The translations under genes were made by a program, and so were the position numbers. The notes under the pieces were generated by a model that was given only the letters and a program-made list of their open reading frames with translations, was not told where the DNA came from and made no database searches. Positions 47,941-55,868 of a DNA stretch of 56,136 nt are shown here, piece after piece (positions within the stretch are counted from its first letter, which is position 1; each line of letters starts with the position of its first letter). This DNA is from Sporichthyaceae bacterium. GTDB taxonomy: Bacteria > Actinomycetota > Actinomycetes > Sporichthyales > Sporichthyaceae. The stretch covers positions 1-56,136 of the forward strand of contig DATASX010000028.1 of assembly GCA_036269075.1 (NCBI GenBank), written 5' to 3'.

Positions 47941-48898
47941 CGCGCGTCCCCCGTCCCGACCTGGGCCGATCGCACTGTCGGGGCAACGATGACATGCCCC
48001 CGCACGACGCAAAGCCGCGGTCGACCGGGATCCCGGTCGACCGCGGCTCGCGTACTACGTCAACCGGTCCGCGGCGGCGGGCCACCCGGACCCGGGCACC
48101 GGCCAGTCCGGCCACACCCAGGCCGGCCAGCAGCAGGCCGAGCTGCACCGTCGAGTTGGTGCCGCCCGACTCCGAGGCCTGGCCGCCGGTACCGGCGTGC
48201 ACCTTGGTCGGCTTGGCCGCGGGCGCCGCGGGCGCCGCGGGCGGAGCCGCCGGGTCCGCCTTGGCCTTGGTCGCCGCCGGGGCGCTGGTCGAGGCCGGCT
48301 TGGCGGCGGGCTTGGCATCCTTCGCCGCGTCCTTGGCCGCGTCGGCCTTCATGTCCGCGATCTCGTCGTCGGAAAGCTTGCTGGGGTTGAGCAGATCCAG
48401 GGTCGGCGCCGGGTGGGCCGCCTCCGGTCCGCCCGGGGCAGCCTGGTCGATCCACCGCACCACGTCTCCGTTGCTGTAGGTCTGCAGGGCCTTGAAGACC
48501 ACCGAGTTCACCTTCGGCAACTGCCCGACCTTGATCGGGAACTTCACCGAGTCGTCGCCGCTGATCGACCCACCGGAGAAGACCACCTTGTCGGCGCTGG
48601 TGGCCGCGGTCCAACCGGTGGGCGCCTGGGCGGTGACGCCGGTCAACGGTGTCGCGGTCGGGAAGTCGATCTCGATCTTGACGGTCTTGGCGTTGTCCTC
48701 CTCGTTCGGCACGTTGAAGACCAGCGTGGCGTTGGAGCCGCCGGGTTTCGCGTCCTTGCTGTGCACCGTGACGTGGGCGTCGGCAGCCACGGCGCCGACG
48801 ACGACCAATGCGGCCGCGCCGGCGCACGCCAACGTCGCCCGCCCGACCTGACGGCCGGTCGAGCGCCGCTTGCCGGTACTGGGATTTGCAGAGTTCAT
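47666..48898 (-). CDS. YcnI-like DUF1775 copper-site protein, copy 2, with run-through C-terminus
   Basis: The first about 285 residues match copy 1 at 20.1 kb: a signal peptide, mature AHVTVHSKDAKPGG with the copper-binding-type His, GWTAATSADKVVFSGG, VVRWIDQAA, a long Ala/Pro/Lys spacer, and the membrane helix LGLLLAGLGVAGLAG. Copy 1 ends just after its helix, but this frame has no stop there. It continues through a 36-bp palindrome and overlaps the Usp gene by 275 bp out of frame, adding about 125 Arg/Gly-rich residues of no recognisable family. A lost stop or a frameshift near 48050 is likely; the functional protein probably ends near there. AAAGGA precedes the ATG. Confidence 0.8.
   Translation of the reverse strand: MNSANPSTGKRRSTGRQVGRATLACAGAAALVVVGAVAADAHVTVHSKDAKPGGSNATLVFNVPNEEDNAKTVKIEIDFPTATPLTGVTAQAPTGWTAATSADKVVFSGGSISGDDSVKFPIKVGQLPKVNSVVFKALQTYSNGDVVRWIDQAAPGGPEAAHPAPTLDLLNPSKLSDDEIADMKADAAKDAAKDAKPAAKPASTSAPAATKAKADPAAPPAAPAAPAAKPTKVHAGTGGQASESGGTNSTVQLGLLLAGLGVAGLAGARVRVARRRGPVDVVREPRSTGIPVDRGFASCGGMSSLPRQCDRPRSGRGTRDGRRVRDRARRSGNRGRRGRRLRGGEPRPRLGRRDGSAAGLGARAGDRRSPARGVHRVRPAAAGPAGAIARTRGRPERVPARPLALSDAKR
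48013..48048. terminator. Perfect 36-bp palindrome, terminator-like
   Basis: Two 18-nt arms beginning AGCCGCGGTCGACCGGGA are exact inverted copies with no spacer. A short TTTG follows on the minus strand. It lies where a YcnI terminator would be expected, yet the YcnI reading frame passes through it. Confidence 0.75.
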
Positions 48899-49059
48899 TC
48901 CCGGTTTCCTTTGCGTCGGCCGGCCGTTCGACCGGCACTCCCCCGCAGTTTGACCAACACCCGACCGGTGATTTCGATCTTGAGACTCCCACCGTGCTGA
49001 TCAAGGAAGTGCCACGACTCGGGCATGACTCTCCCCAAGCCCTCGTCCGCCGCTGCGGG

Positions 49060-50349
49060 TCAGGCCAGGCCAACCCAGCCCATGACCTCGGTCGCGGCCG
49101 CAAGGACCGCCATGACGGCGACCAGGCCCACGGTCACGGTGGCGACAACCCGGAAAATCCGTCCGTTGGCGGCGTCCCCGAGCAGGCTTCGCCGGTTGGC
49201 CAGGGCCAGGATGAACCCGAGCAGCACCGGGGTGATGATGCCGTTGAGGATCTGCGCGTTCAGCAGCAGCTTGATCAGGTTGCCGGGGGCGAGAGCGAGC
49301 GAGGAACCGATCAGGATCTGGACGGTGAACAGGCCGAGGAACAGTTTCGCCTCGCCGAACCGCCGCGAGACGCTGCTCTCGGTGCCGATCGCCTCGCCCA
49401 CCGCGTAGGAGGTGGACAGCGGCACCACGGCGGCGGCCAGTGCGCTGGCGCCGAGCAGGCCGATCGCGAACAGTTGCGCGGCGAACCGACCGGCGACCGG
49501 GCTCAGGGCGTCCGCGGCCTGGGCGGCGTCGTCCAGCGGCGCGCGCGTCGTCACCGCCGCCGCCGTCGCGATGATGATGAACATGCTGACCAGGTCGGCG
49601 AAGATCGCCCCGGTGACCGTGTCCAGCCGGGTGTTGCGGTAGTCCGCCGGTCCCAGACCGCGGTCGGCGACCGCGGAGGCGATGTAGAACTGCATGTAGG
49701 GCGTGATCGTCGTACCGATCAGCGCCACGGCCAGCAGCAGGAAATCCTTGCCGGCCAACAGGTGCGGAACCACGCTCTGGTCCGCCGCAGCGCCCCAGTG
49801 CGGGTGCGCGAGGACGGCACTGATCGGGTACGCGATGAACACCAGGCTCAGCGTGAGGAAGACTTTCTCGGCGTAACGGTAGGAGCCGAGCACGACCAGC
49901 GCCCAGACCAGCGCCGCCGCGATCGGTACCGACACATAGCGACTGACGTGCAGCAACTGCATGGCCGCGGCGATTCCGGCGAACTCGCTGACCACCAGCG
50001 CGGTGTTCGCGATCACCAGTAGTGCCAACGCGAATGCCGTGGTGCGCAGGCTGAACTGCTCGCGCAGCAGAGCACCCAGGCCCTGGCCGGTCCAGCTGCC
50101 CAGCCGGGCGCACATCTCCTGCACCACGACCAGGCCGATGGTGACCAGCACCATCAGGAACAACGTGCGGTAGCCGAATTGGGCCCCGGCCGAGGCGTAG
50201 GTGGCGATGCCACCGGCGTCGTTGCCCGCGTTGGCCGCGATCAGCCCGGGCCCGAGGATTGCCAGCACCCCGACCACCCGCCGGCGCAGTGGGCGTCGGG
50301 CAGCCGGCGGCGGGGCCGCGCGCAGCTCCGGCTGCGCACCCACGCTCAT
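49060..50349 (-). CDS. Nramp-like divalent metal transporter with altered metal-site motifs
   Basis: The 429-residue protein has about 11 membrane segments and the Nramp/LeuT-like pattern. Segment 1 carries GPGLIAANAGNDAGG instead of the usual D-P-G-N, and segment 6 has GTTITPYMQFYIAS instead of the M-P-H type motif. Length and helix distribution otherwise match. Changed ligands suggest specificity other than Mn/Fe, possibly magnesium as in Nramp-related Mg transporters; this is inferred from context. ATG 50349 overlaps the stop of the MgtE-sensor gene (ATGA), so the two are coupled. Confidence 0.88.
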   Translation of the reverse strand: MSVGAQPELRAAPPPAARRPLRRRVVGVLAILGPGLIAANAGNDAGGIATYASAGAQFGYRTLFLMVLVTIGLVVVQEMCARLGSWTGQGLGALLREQFSLRTTAFALALLVIANTALVVSEFAGIAAAMQLLHVSRYVSVPIAAALVWALVVLGSYRYAEKVFLTLSLVFIAYPISAVLAHPHWGAAADQSVVPHLLAGKDFLLLAVALIGTTITPYMQFYIASAVADRGLGPADYRNTRLDTVTGAIFADLVSMFIIIATAAAVTTRAPLDDAAQAADALSPVAGRFAAQLFAIGLLGASALAAAVVPLSTSYAVGEAIGTESSVSRRFGEAKLFLGLFTVQILIGSSLALAPGNLIKLLLNAQILNGIITPVLLGFILALANRRSLLGDAANGRIFRVVATVTVGLVAVMAVLAAATEVMGWVGLA

Positions 50350-51683
50350 TGGCCGGCCCACTGGAACACGTCGAACCGGCCGCGCTCCGGGACCAGGACG
50401 TCGACGATGTCGTCGGCCAGGATCCGGCCGATCGGGCGGTTGTCGGCGTCGACCACCAGCACCGACAAGCAGCGGTTGGCGATCAGCTGGTCGGCGACCT
50501 CGGCGGCGGTCGCGGTCGGGAGTACGGTCACCGCCCACGGCGGCGCGACCAGGCTCGCCACGGTGTCGTCGGGTTCGGCGAGCAGGACCTCCTGCATGCT
50601 CACCTCGTCCACAACCCGGCCCTGGGCGTCGATCACCACGACGCGGTCCAGCTCCATCAGGTGCTCGGCGTTCTCGCGCAGCCGAGCCCGGATGTCCCGC
50701 ACCGTTTCGGTCAGGTGCATCACCACCAGCACCGTGGTCATGAACCCGCCGGCCCGGTCCTCCGCGTAGCCGAGCAGCCCGCCGAGTTCGCGGGCCTTCC
50801 CCGCCGGCAGCGCCCGCAGGATGCCCTCGCGGTCGGCCCGGGGCAGGTCGCGCAGCGCGTCGGTGGCCTCGTCGGGTTCCATCTGCGCCAACAACGCCGC
50901 GGCCCGCTCGACCGGCATGTCCCGCAGCAGCGCCTGGACGTCGTCGGCCTGCATCTCCTCCACCGCGTCGGCGGCGACGCCGGGGTCCAGGGTGTCGAGC
51001 AGGTGCCGCCGCCCGGTCCGGTCGAGGTCCTCCAGCAGGTCGGCCAGTTCCCCGGCGCGCAGGGCGTGGACGGCATGGCTGACGCCCTGCAACCGCATGC
51101 CGCCGCCGGCCTCGCCCAGCGGGTGGATCGCCGCCCAGTCCACGACCCGCTCCGGGGTCGGGATGGTCCGCAGGCGTCGCGGCCCCAACCGTCGGAGCAA
51201 CGACCCGATGCTCACGTCCAGCCCGACCAGACGGACCACGCCGGCCAGGTCGGCCACGTACAGGTCGGCCGCTCGGATCACGCGCCGCCCGTCCACGTCC
51301 AGCAACTGACGGTCCATCACCTGACCCGCCAACAGCACCTCACCCGGGCGGGCAGTGAACTCGCGCAGGTCGAACTTCGCGCTGGACAGCACTACCCGGT
51401 CCCGCGCCACCGAGGCGACGTGAGACTCCGGAACCCAGCTGCGTCGGTCGCCGACCCGGACGATCAGGCCCGACAACGGCGGGTAGGCGTCGGCCTCCGC
51501 CGAGCCGTAGCGGACGACCAGGTCCACCACCCGACCGACCTGATCGCCGGCCTGGTTGCACACCGGCCGCCCGATCAACCCGGCAACCGAGACCAGGGCC
51601 TCACGCACCGCTCGGGCGGCCAACGCCCGCGGCCGACGACCCGGCCCGAACCGGGCCCGGGCGAACTCGAACCGCTCCACCAT
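50346..51683 (-). CDS. Soluble PRC-barrel / MgtE N-domain / CBS-pair protein
   Basis: The 445-residue protein has no membrane segment. Two PRC-barrel-like parts lie near 35-95 and 115-165 (LIGRPVCNQAGDQVGRVVDL). An MgtE-type superhelical N-domain spans about 205-310 (DDVQALLRDMPVERAAALLA, EPDEATDALRDLP). A CBS pair follows about 320-435 (AGGFMTTVLVVMHLTETVRD). In MgtE channels the N-domain and CBS pair sense magnesium and gate the attached pore; here the pore is missing and an Nramp-like gene is coupled instead. A trans-acting magnesium sensor for that transporter is the natural inference. Confidence 0.9.
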   Translation of the reverse strand: MVERFEFARARFGPGRRPRALAARAVREALVSVAGLIGRPVCNQAGDQVGRVVDLVVRYGSAEADAYPPLSGLIVRVGDRRSWVPESHVASVARDRVVLSSAKFDLREFTARPGEVLLAGQVMDRQLLDVDGRRVIRAADLYVADLAGVVRLVGLDVSIGSLLRRLGPRRLRTIPTPERVVDWAAIHPLGEAGGGMRLQGVSHAVHALRAGELADLLEDLDRTGRRHLLDTLDPGVAADAVEEMQADDVQALLRDMPVERAAALLAQMEPDEATDALRDLPRADREGILRALPAGKARELGGLLGYAEDRAGGFMTTVLVVMHLTETVRDIRARLRENAEHLMELDRVVVIDAQGRVVDEVSMQEVLLAEPDDTVASLVAPPWAVTVLPTATAAEVADQLIANRCLSVLVVDADNRPIGRILADDIVDVLVPERGRFDVFQWAGQ

Positions 51684-51891
51684 CAGCCAACCCCCGTGCC
51701 CCCACGTGCGACGGCGAACCCGGAAGTGTCACGTTACGCCGTTCTCTGACGGGCCTTCATTCAATCATCTGCGCAAATGTTTTCATATTGAATATCCCGG
51801 CGTGCCGGGCCGGTCGGCGAGCGAGCTGGGGGTTCACCCGAACGGCGGTGGTCGGAGGCGACGAAGGCTCCGATTCCGGGACAGTTCGGAC

Positions 51892-53535
51892 ATGCGGGGG
51901 ACGCGGGGGGAAACGTCGGGCCGGATCGGTGGACAGCGCGTTCGCGTGCTGCGCGTGGCCGTTCCGGTGATGGCTGTACTGCTGGCGGCGCCGGTTGCGG
52001 CGCGTGCCGGCGTCAGTGCCGGGCCGCCCGCGGAACGGCTGGTCGCCCCGGTGGCCGGCGAGTTCCACTTCGAGGGTCATGGATTCGGCCACGGCCGCGG
52101 GATGTCGCAGTGGGGCGCGCAGGGCGCCGCTTCGCACGGCATCGACCACAAGACGATCCTGTCCACCTACTACCCCGGCACGGACCTGGTCCGCAGCGAC
52201 GAGATCCCGGAGATCCGCGTGCACCTGTCCGGTCTCGGCTCGGACGCCCTGCGCGTGGTGGCCGGACCCGGGATGCAGCTGCTCACCATCGGCCGGACCA
52301 CGGCGCTGCCGCGGCAACTCGACGACCAGAAGGTCACCGACTGGCGGGTGCGTTCGGTGGACGGCGCCCTGCAACTGGAAGGGCTGACCGACGGGTGGCA
52401 TCGCGTGGGCCCGCGCTCGGCCGCCGGTGATCCGGTGGAGCTGCGGGGCGGGGACGACGACCTCCAGGTCGTGCGCGGTCAGGAACTGCGCCAGTACCGA
52501 GGGGCGCTGCGCGTGTTCCCGGGCGACCGCGACGGACAGGTTGCGGTTGTCAACGTCGTCGACATCGAGTCGTACCTGCGGTCGGTCGTGCCCTCCGAGT
52601 CCCCCGCCTACTTCGAGCCCGCGGCCCTGCAGGCCCAGGCCGTCGCGGCTCGGACCTACGCCCTGTGGCACGCGACGCACGCCTCCGCGGACGCGGTGTC
52701 CGACATCTGCGACACCACCGCCTGCCAGGTCTACCGCGGCGTGCGCACCCTGCATCGTCAGGGCGGTACCGACCGCAGGTGGGAGAATTCCCGGACCGAT
52801 GCGGCTGTCGCGGACACTGCCGGCGAGCAGCTGAACTACGACGGAAAGCCCGCGCTGACCGAGTTCTCCGACTCCAACGGCGGTTGGTCGACGGCCGGCA
52901 ACGAGCCGTACCTGCCCAGCCGGCCCGACCCGTGGGACGGCCTGGTTCCGAACCACTCCCACTCGTGGACCTACACGCTGAACGCCGCACGCCTCCAGCA
53001 GGCCTGGCCGCAGATCGGCCGCCCGACCGGACTGGCCGCTGCCCAGCGGGACGGCGACGGCGCCTGGGGTGGCCGGGTGCTCTCGGTGCGGGTCGTCGGC
53101 GACCATGGCCAGGTTGTCGTCCCCGGAGGCAAGTTCGACCACGCGGCGGGCATGCGCAATTCGTGGTGGCAGCTGGAGGTGGACCCGAGCAGCCTGCCGA
53201 CTGAGATCCCGACCGCGCCACCTGCCACGGACGCTCCCTCGGCTGCGCCGCCGGCTTCGCCGCAACCCGCGGCCCCCGCGCAGCCCGCGGCTCCTGCTGT
53301 TGCGCCGCCGGCTTCGGCACAGCCCGCGGCCCCCGCGCAACCCACGGCTCCCGCGCAGTCCGCGATCCCGGCGCAGCCCGGGGCCCCGGCACAGCCCGCG
53401 GCCCCGGCGGCCACCGGGGGACAGGGGCGCGCTGCACCGGCCGTACCCACGGCTGCGCAACCGACGTCGCCGCAACAACCCGCCGCGACCGACCAGGACG
53501 GCCCCGACGGCGGCGACCCTGCGGTCAACCGTTGA
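51892..53535 (+). CDS. Secreted SpoIID/LytB-domain protein with Pro/Ala-rich tail
   Basis: The 547-residue protein has a signal sequence (VRVLRVAVPVMAVLLAAPVA, about residues 25-45). The SpoIID motif GHGFGHGRGMSQWGAQGAA is near 65. The SpoIID catalytic-type region includes VVNVVDIESYLRSVVPSE, then AQAVAARTYALWH and CDTTACQVYRG, and FSDSNGGWSTAGNEPY follows. The last about 95 residues are Pro/Ala repeats. SpoIID is a lytic transglycosylase in sporulating firmicutes; actinobacterial homologues are wall-acting proteins of unclear role. ATG 51892 is chosen as the last start before the signal peptide. The 208-bp upstream gap includes an AT-rich stretch with ATTCAAT/ATTGAAT inverted repeats at 51759-51793, likely promoter DNA. 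Confidence 0.88.
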   Translation: MRGTRGETSGRIGGQRVRVLRVAVPVMAVLLAAPVAARAGVSAGPPAERLVAPVAGEFHFEGHGFGHGRGMSQWGAQGAASHGIDHKTILSTYYPGTDLVRSDEIPEIRVHLSGLGSDALRVVAGPGMQLLTIGRTTALPRQLDDQKVTDWRVRSVDGALQLEGLTDGWHRVGPRSAAGDPVELRGGDDDLQVVRGQELRQYRGALRVFPGDRDGQVAVVNVVDIESYLRSVVPSESPAYFEPAALQAQAVAARTYALWHATHASADAVSDICDTTACQVYRGVRTLHRQGGTDRRWENSRTDAAVADTAGEQLNYDGKPALTEFSDSNGGWSTAGNEPYLPSRPDPWDGLVPNHSHSWTYTLNAARLQQAWPQIGRPTGLAAAQRDGDGAWGGRVLSVRVVGDHGQVVVPGGKFDHAAGMRNSWWQLEVDPSSLPTEIPTAPPATDAPSAAPPASPQPAAPAQPAAPAVAPPASAQPAAPAQPTAPAQSAIPAQPGAPAQPAAPAATGGQGRAAPAVPTAAQPTSPQQPAATDQDGPDGGDPAVNR

Positions 53536-53572
53536 CCTGACTACCAGTCAGATCGGTGCGACGCTGCGCCGG

Positions 53573-53893
53573 TCAGCTCCTGCGAGCACGCACGACCAGT
53601 AGCAGGACCACGGCCGCCGCCCCGCCGGCCGCCCAGCGGACCTCGCGTCGGCGGGCCGCGTCGACCACGGCGCCGCAACCGATCCCGGCCTGCTCGCGCA
53701 ACGTTCGACCCGCCTGGCGCACTTTCGCCCGGGTTCGCTGCTTGGCCTCGGCGGCCTTCGCCCGGGCCCGTGCCTTGACGTCGGCGCGATTGGCCAGTTC
53801 GTCGACGGTTGCGACCAGGTCGGCCCGGGTCCGTTCGACGTCGCACTGGACCTGCGCCATCTCCAATGACCGCGCGGCGCCCCCAGCGGTCAT
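53573..53893 (-). CDS. DUF3618-type membrane protein
   Basis: The 106-residue protein has an N-terminal helix QVQCDVERTRADLVATVDEL typical of DUF3618, a basic Ala/Lys/Arg-rich helical middle (residues about 37-62), and a C-terminal membrane helix WAAGGAAAVVLLLVVRARR. Its ATG overlaps the stop of the holin-like gene. DUF3618 proteins usually travel with holin-superfamily and stress membrane proteins in actinobacteria; their function is unknown. Confidence 0.85.
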   Translation of the reverse strand: MTAGGAARSLEMAQVQCDVERTRADLVATVDELANRADVKARARAKAAEAKQRTRAKVRQAGRTLREQAGIGCGAVVDAARRREVRWAAGGAAAVVLLLVVRARRS

Positions 53894-54309
53894 GACCGGG
53901 CCGCCTTCACCGTCTCGATGTCGATACGCACGTTTTCCTTGGTCTGCTCCGGCATCGGTGGCAGTGCCTCCTGGACCTGGCGCCGACCGGTCAGCGCCGT
54001 GATCGCCGCCAGTGCGGCGAGCACCGCGGTGACGATCAATGCGGCGGCCCACACGTGCAGTGCGAGCGAGAGCGCGGCGATCCCCGCGGCCACCAGCGCG
54101 CCCCCGGCGTAGAAGCCGAGAACCGCGGTGCCGCCGAACATCCCGGCGCCGATCCCGGCGTGCTTGCCCTTCTCCTTCAGTTCCAGGCTCGCCAGGCGGA
54201 TCTCGTCGCGGATCAGTGCAGAGGCCTGCTCGGTGACCGCGGAAACCAGTTCACCCGTGGACATCCGCGTGGTATCGGCGTGCTGCCGCTGCCCGGTCGC
54301 GTCACTCAT
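53890..54309 (-). CDS. Actinobacterial holin-superfamily-III-like membrane protein
   Basis: The 139-residue protein has TGELVSAVTEQASALIRDEI, then LASLELKEKGKHAGIGAGMF and two strongly hydrophobic helices (GFYAGGALVAAGIAALSLAL, VWAAALIVTAVLAALAAITA), matching the DUF1469/putative actinobacteriophage holin pattern. AAGGAGC precedes the ATG. Despite the family name no phage genes surround it. With the DUF3618 protein it forms a common envelope-stress pair. Confidence 0.87.
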   Translation of the reverse strand: MSDATGQRQHADTTRMSTGELVSAVTEQASALIRDEIRLASLELKEKGKHAGIGAGMFGGTAVLGFYAGGALVAAGIAALSLALHVWAAALIVTAVLAALAAITALTGRRQVQEALPPMPEQTKENVRIDIETVKAARS

Positions 54310-54331
54310 CGCCAGCTCCTTCCCTCGTCCA

Positions 54332-55300
54332 TCAGCGATTTCCGGGGCGGTCGGCGACCTCGGGGAGGATCTCGTCGCGCCACAACTGGAAGAAGCCCTC
54401 GAGATTCCCGCCGATCTGCGCGACGTGGATCTCGTCGAATCCGACATCCAGGTAAGGCCGCAGGGCCTCGATGTGGCGCTTTGCGTCCGGGCCGCAGGCG
54501 AAGTGCTCGGCGGTCTGCTCCGGGGGCACGTTCGCGGACGCCGCCTCGAAGTCACGCGGCCGCGGCAGGATCTGCGCGAGTTGGCCGCCCAGCGAACTGT
54601 TCGGCCACAGGCGGTGGGCGGTCGCGACGCCCTCGGCCTCGGTCGGTGCCCAACACACCTTCAGGCCCGCGCCGGCGGGCTTGCCCGGCGCGTGCTTGCG
54701 GAACAGGTCGACCGCCTCGGCATCAGGGCTCACGGTCACGAACCCGTCGCCGATGCGCGCCGCGAGGCTGGTCGCCTGCGGCCCGAACCCGGAGACGTGG
54801 ATCGGCACCGGCTCGTCGGGCACGGTGTACAACCGAGCGTCGGACAGTTCGTAGTGCTCGCCGTGGAAGCTGACCTCCTCGCCGCGCATCAGCAGACGGA
54901 TCAGTTCCACGGCTTCGGAGAGCATGGAAAGCCGGGCGCCGATCGGCGGCCACGGGTCGCCGAGGATGTGGTCGTTCAGCGCCTCACCGCTGCCCACGCC
55001 CAGGGTGAACCGGCCCTGGGTCTGTACGGCGGCCGTAGCGGCCGCCTGCGCGACGATCGCCGGGTGCAGCCGGACGGTGGGGCAGGTCACCGCGGTGGTG
55101 ATCGGCAGATCCACCGCCTCGGACAGGGCGCCGATCACGGACCAGACGAACGGACTGTTGCCTTGCTCGTCGTTCCAGGGATGGAAGTGGTCGCTGATCC
55201 AGAGCCGTTCGAATCCCGCCTCCTGGGCCATTCGAGCCTGCCGCACCAACTCGCGCGGCCCGTACTCCTCGCAGGACAGGAAGTAACCGAAACTCGTCAT
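54332..55300 (-). CDS. F420-dependent LLM oxidoreductase, FGD-like (TIGR03557 type)
   Basis: The 322-residue luciferase-fold protein has FGYFLSCEEYGPRELVRQAR, GFERLWISDHFHPWNDEQG (about 30), SPFVWSVIGALSEAV, the cis-peptide region TTAVTCPTVRLHPAIVAQAA, and RFTLGVGSGEALNDHILG. These match the glucose-6-phosphate dehydrogenase-like subgroup that uses coenzyme F420. The substrate is not predictable; it is probably not true FGD. It stands 22 bp before the holin-like gene in the same direction. Confidence 0.9.
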   Translation of the reverse strand: MTSFGYFLSCEEYGPRELVRQARMAQEAGFERLWISDHFHPWNDEQGNSPFVWSVIGALSEAVDLPITTAVTCPTVRLHPAIVAQAAATAAVQTQGRFTLGVGSGEALNDHILGDPWPPIGARLSMLSEAVELIRLLMRGEEVSFHGEHYELSDARLYTVPDEPVPIHVSGFGPQATSLAARIGDGFVTVSPDAEAVDLFRKHAPGKPAGAGLKVCWAPTEAEGVATAHRLWPNSSLGGQLAQILPRPRDFEAASANVPPEQTAEHFACGPDAKRHIEALRPYLDVGFDEIHVAQIGGNLEGFFQLWRDEILPEVADRPGNR

Positions 55301-55457
55301 GTCTTCGGGCTACCCACGACCCTTCGGGGCACGCGGTCCGGCCTGCGAGCGACTGCGCAGTGCGGCGCGCGAAAGGTGCCGGCGAGCAGGTGGTTCCTCG
55401 TCCTCGGGGTAGGGAGTCGGCCGACAAGCAGAAGCGCCGACCAACCGGGAGTGAGCA

Positions 55458-55868
55458 ATGACCACAGTTTCGAAATCGAAGATCTCCACGATGCATCCGC
55501 ACCTGTCGGCACCGACCCGCGAGGCACTGCAGCGAGCTCTGGAGGCCTGTTGGACCTGCGCGGAGACCTGCAGCGCCTGCGCGGACGCGTGTCTGCGCGA
55601 GGAGAACGTGTCCGCGATGCGGGCCTGCATCATGTCCGATCTGGACTGCGCGGACATCTGCTCCACCACCGCGACGCTGCTGGCCCGGTCCGGCGGCGCG
55701 CAGGTCGGGGTCACTCGGGCGATGCTCAACGCGTGCATCGCCGCCTGCCACGTCTGCGGCGAGGAGTGCAAGCGACACGCAAGCCACCACGAGCACTGCA
55801 AGCACTGCGCGGAGGCCTGCCAGAACTGCGAGGACGCCTGTCGCGACCTGCTCAGTCAGCTCGACTGA
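55458..55868 (+). CDS. Cys-rich four-helix-bundle copper-storage-like protein (DUF326)
   Basis: The 136-residue protein contains 16 Cys in C-x2-C and C-x3-C steps: ACWTCAETCSACADAC, DCADICSTT, CIAACHVCGEECKRHA and HCKHCAEACQNCEDAC. This is the pattern of DUF326/copper storage proteins, in which Cys line the inside of a four-helix bundle and bind many Cu(I) ions. No signal peptide is seen, so it acts in the cytoplasm. Its stop region overlaps the convergent HNH gene by 17 bp. Confidence 0.93.
   Translation: MTTVSKSKISTMHPHLSAPTREALQRALEACWTCAETCSACADACLREENVSAMRACIMSDLDCADICSTTATLLARSGGAQVGVTRAMLNACIAACHVCGEECKRHASHHEHCKHCAEACQNCEDACRDLLSQLD

Noticed and set aside
53890-54309. Prophage remnant (holin-like gene)
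   Set aside because: Only the family name suggests phage. Neighbours are DUF3618 and metabolic genes, with no capsid, tail, integrase or lysin.
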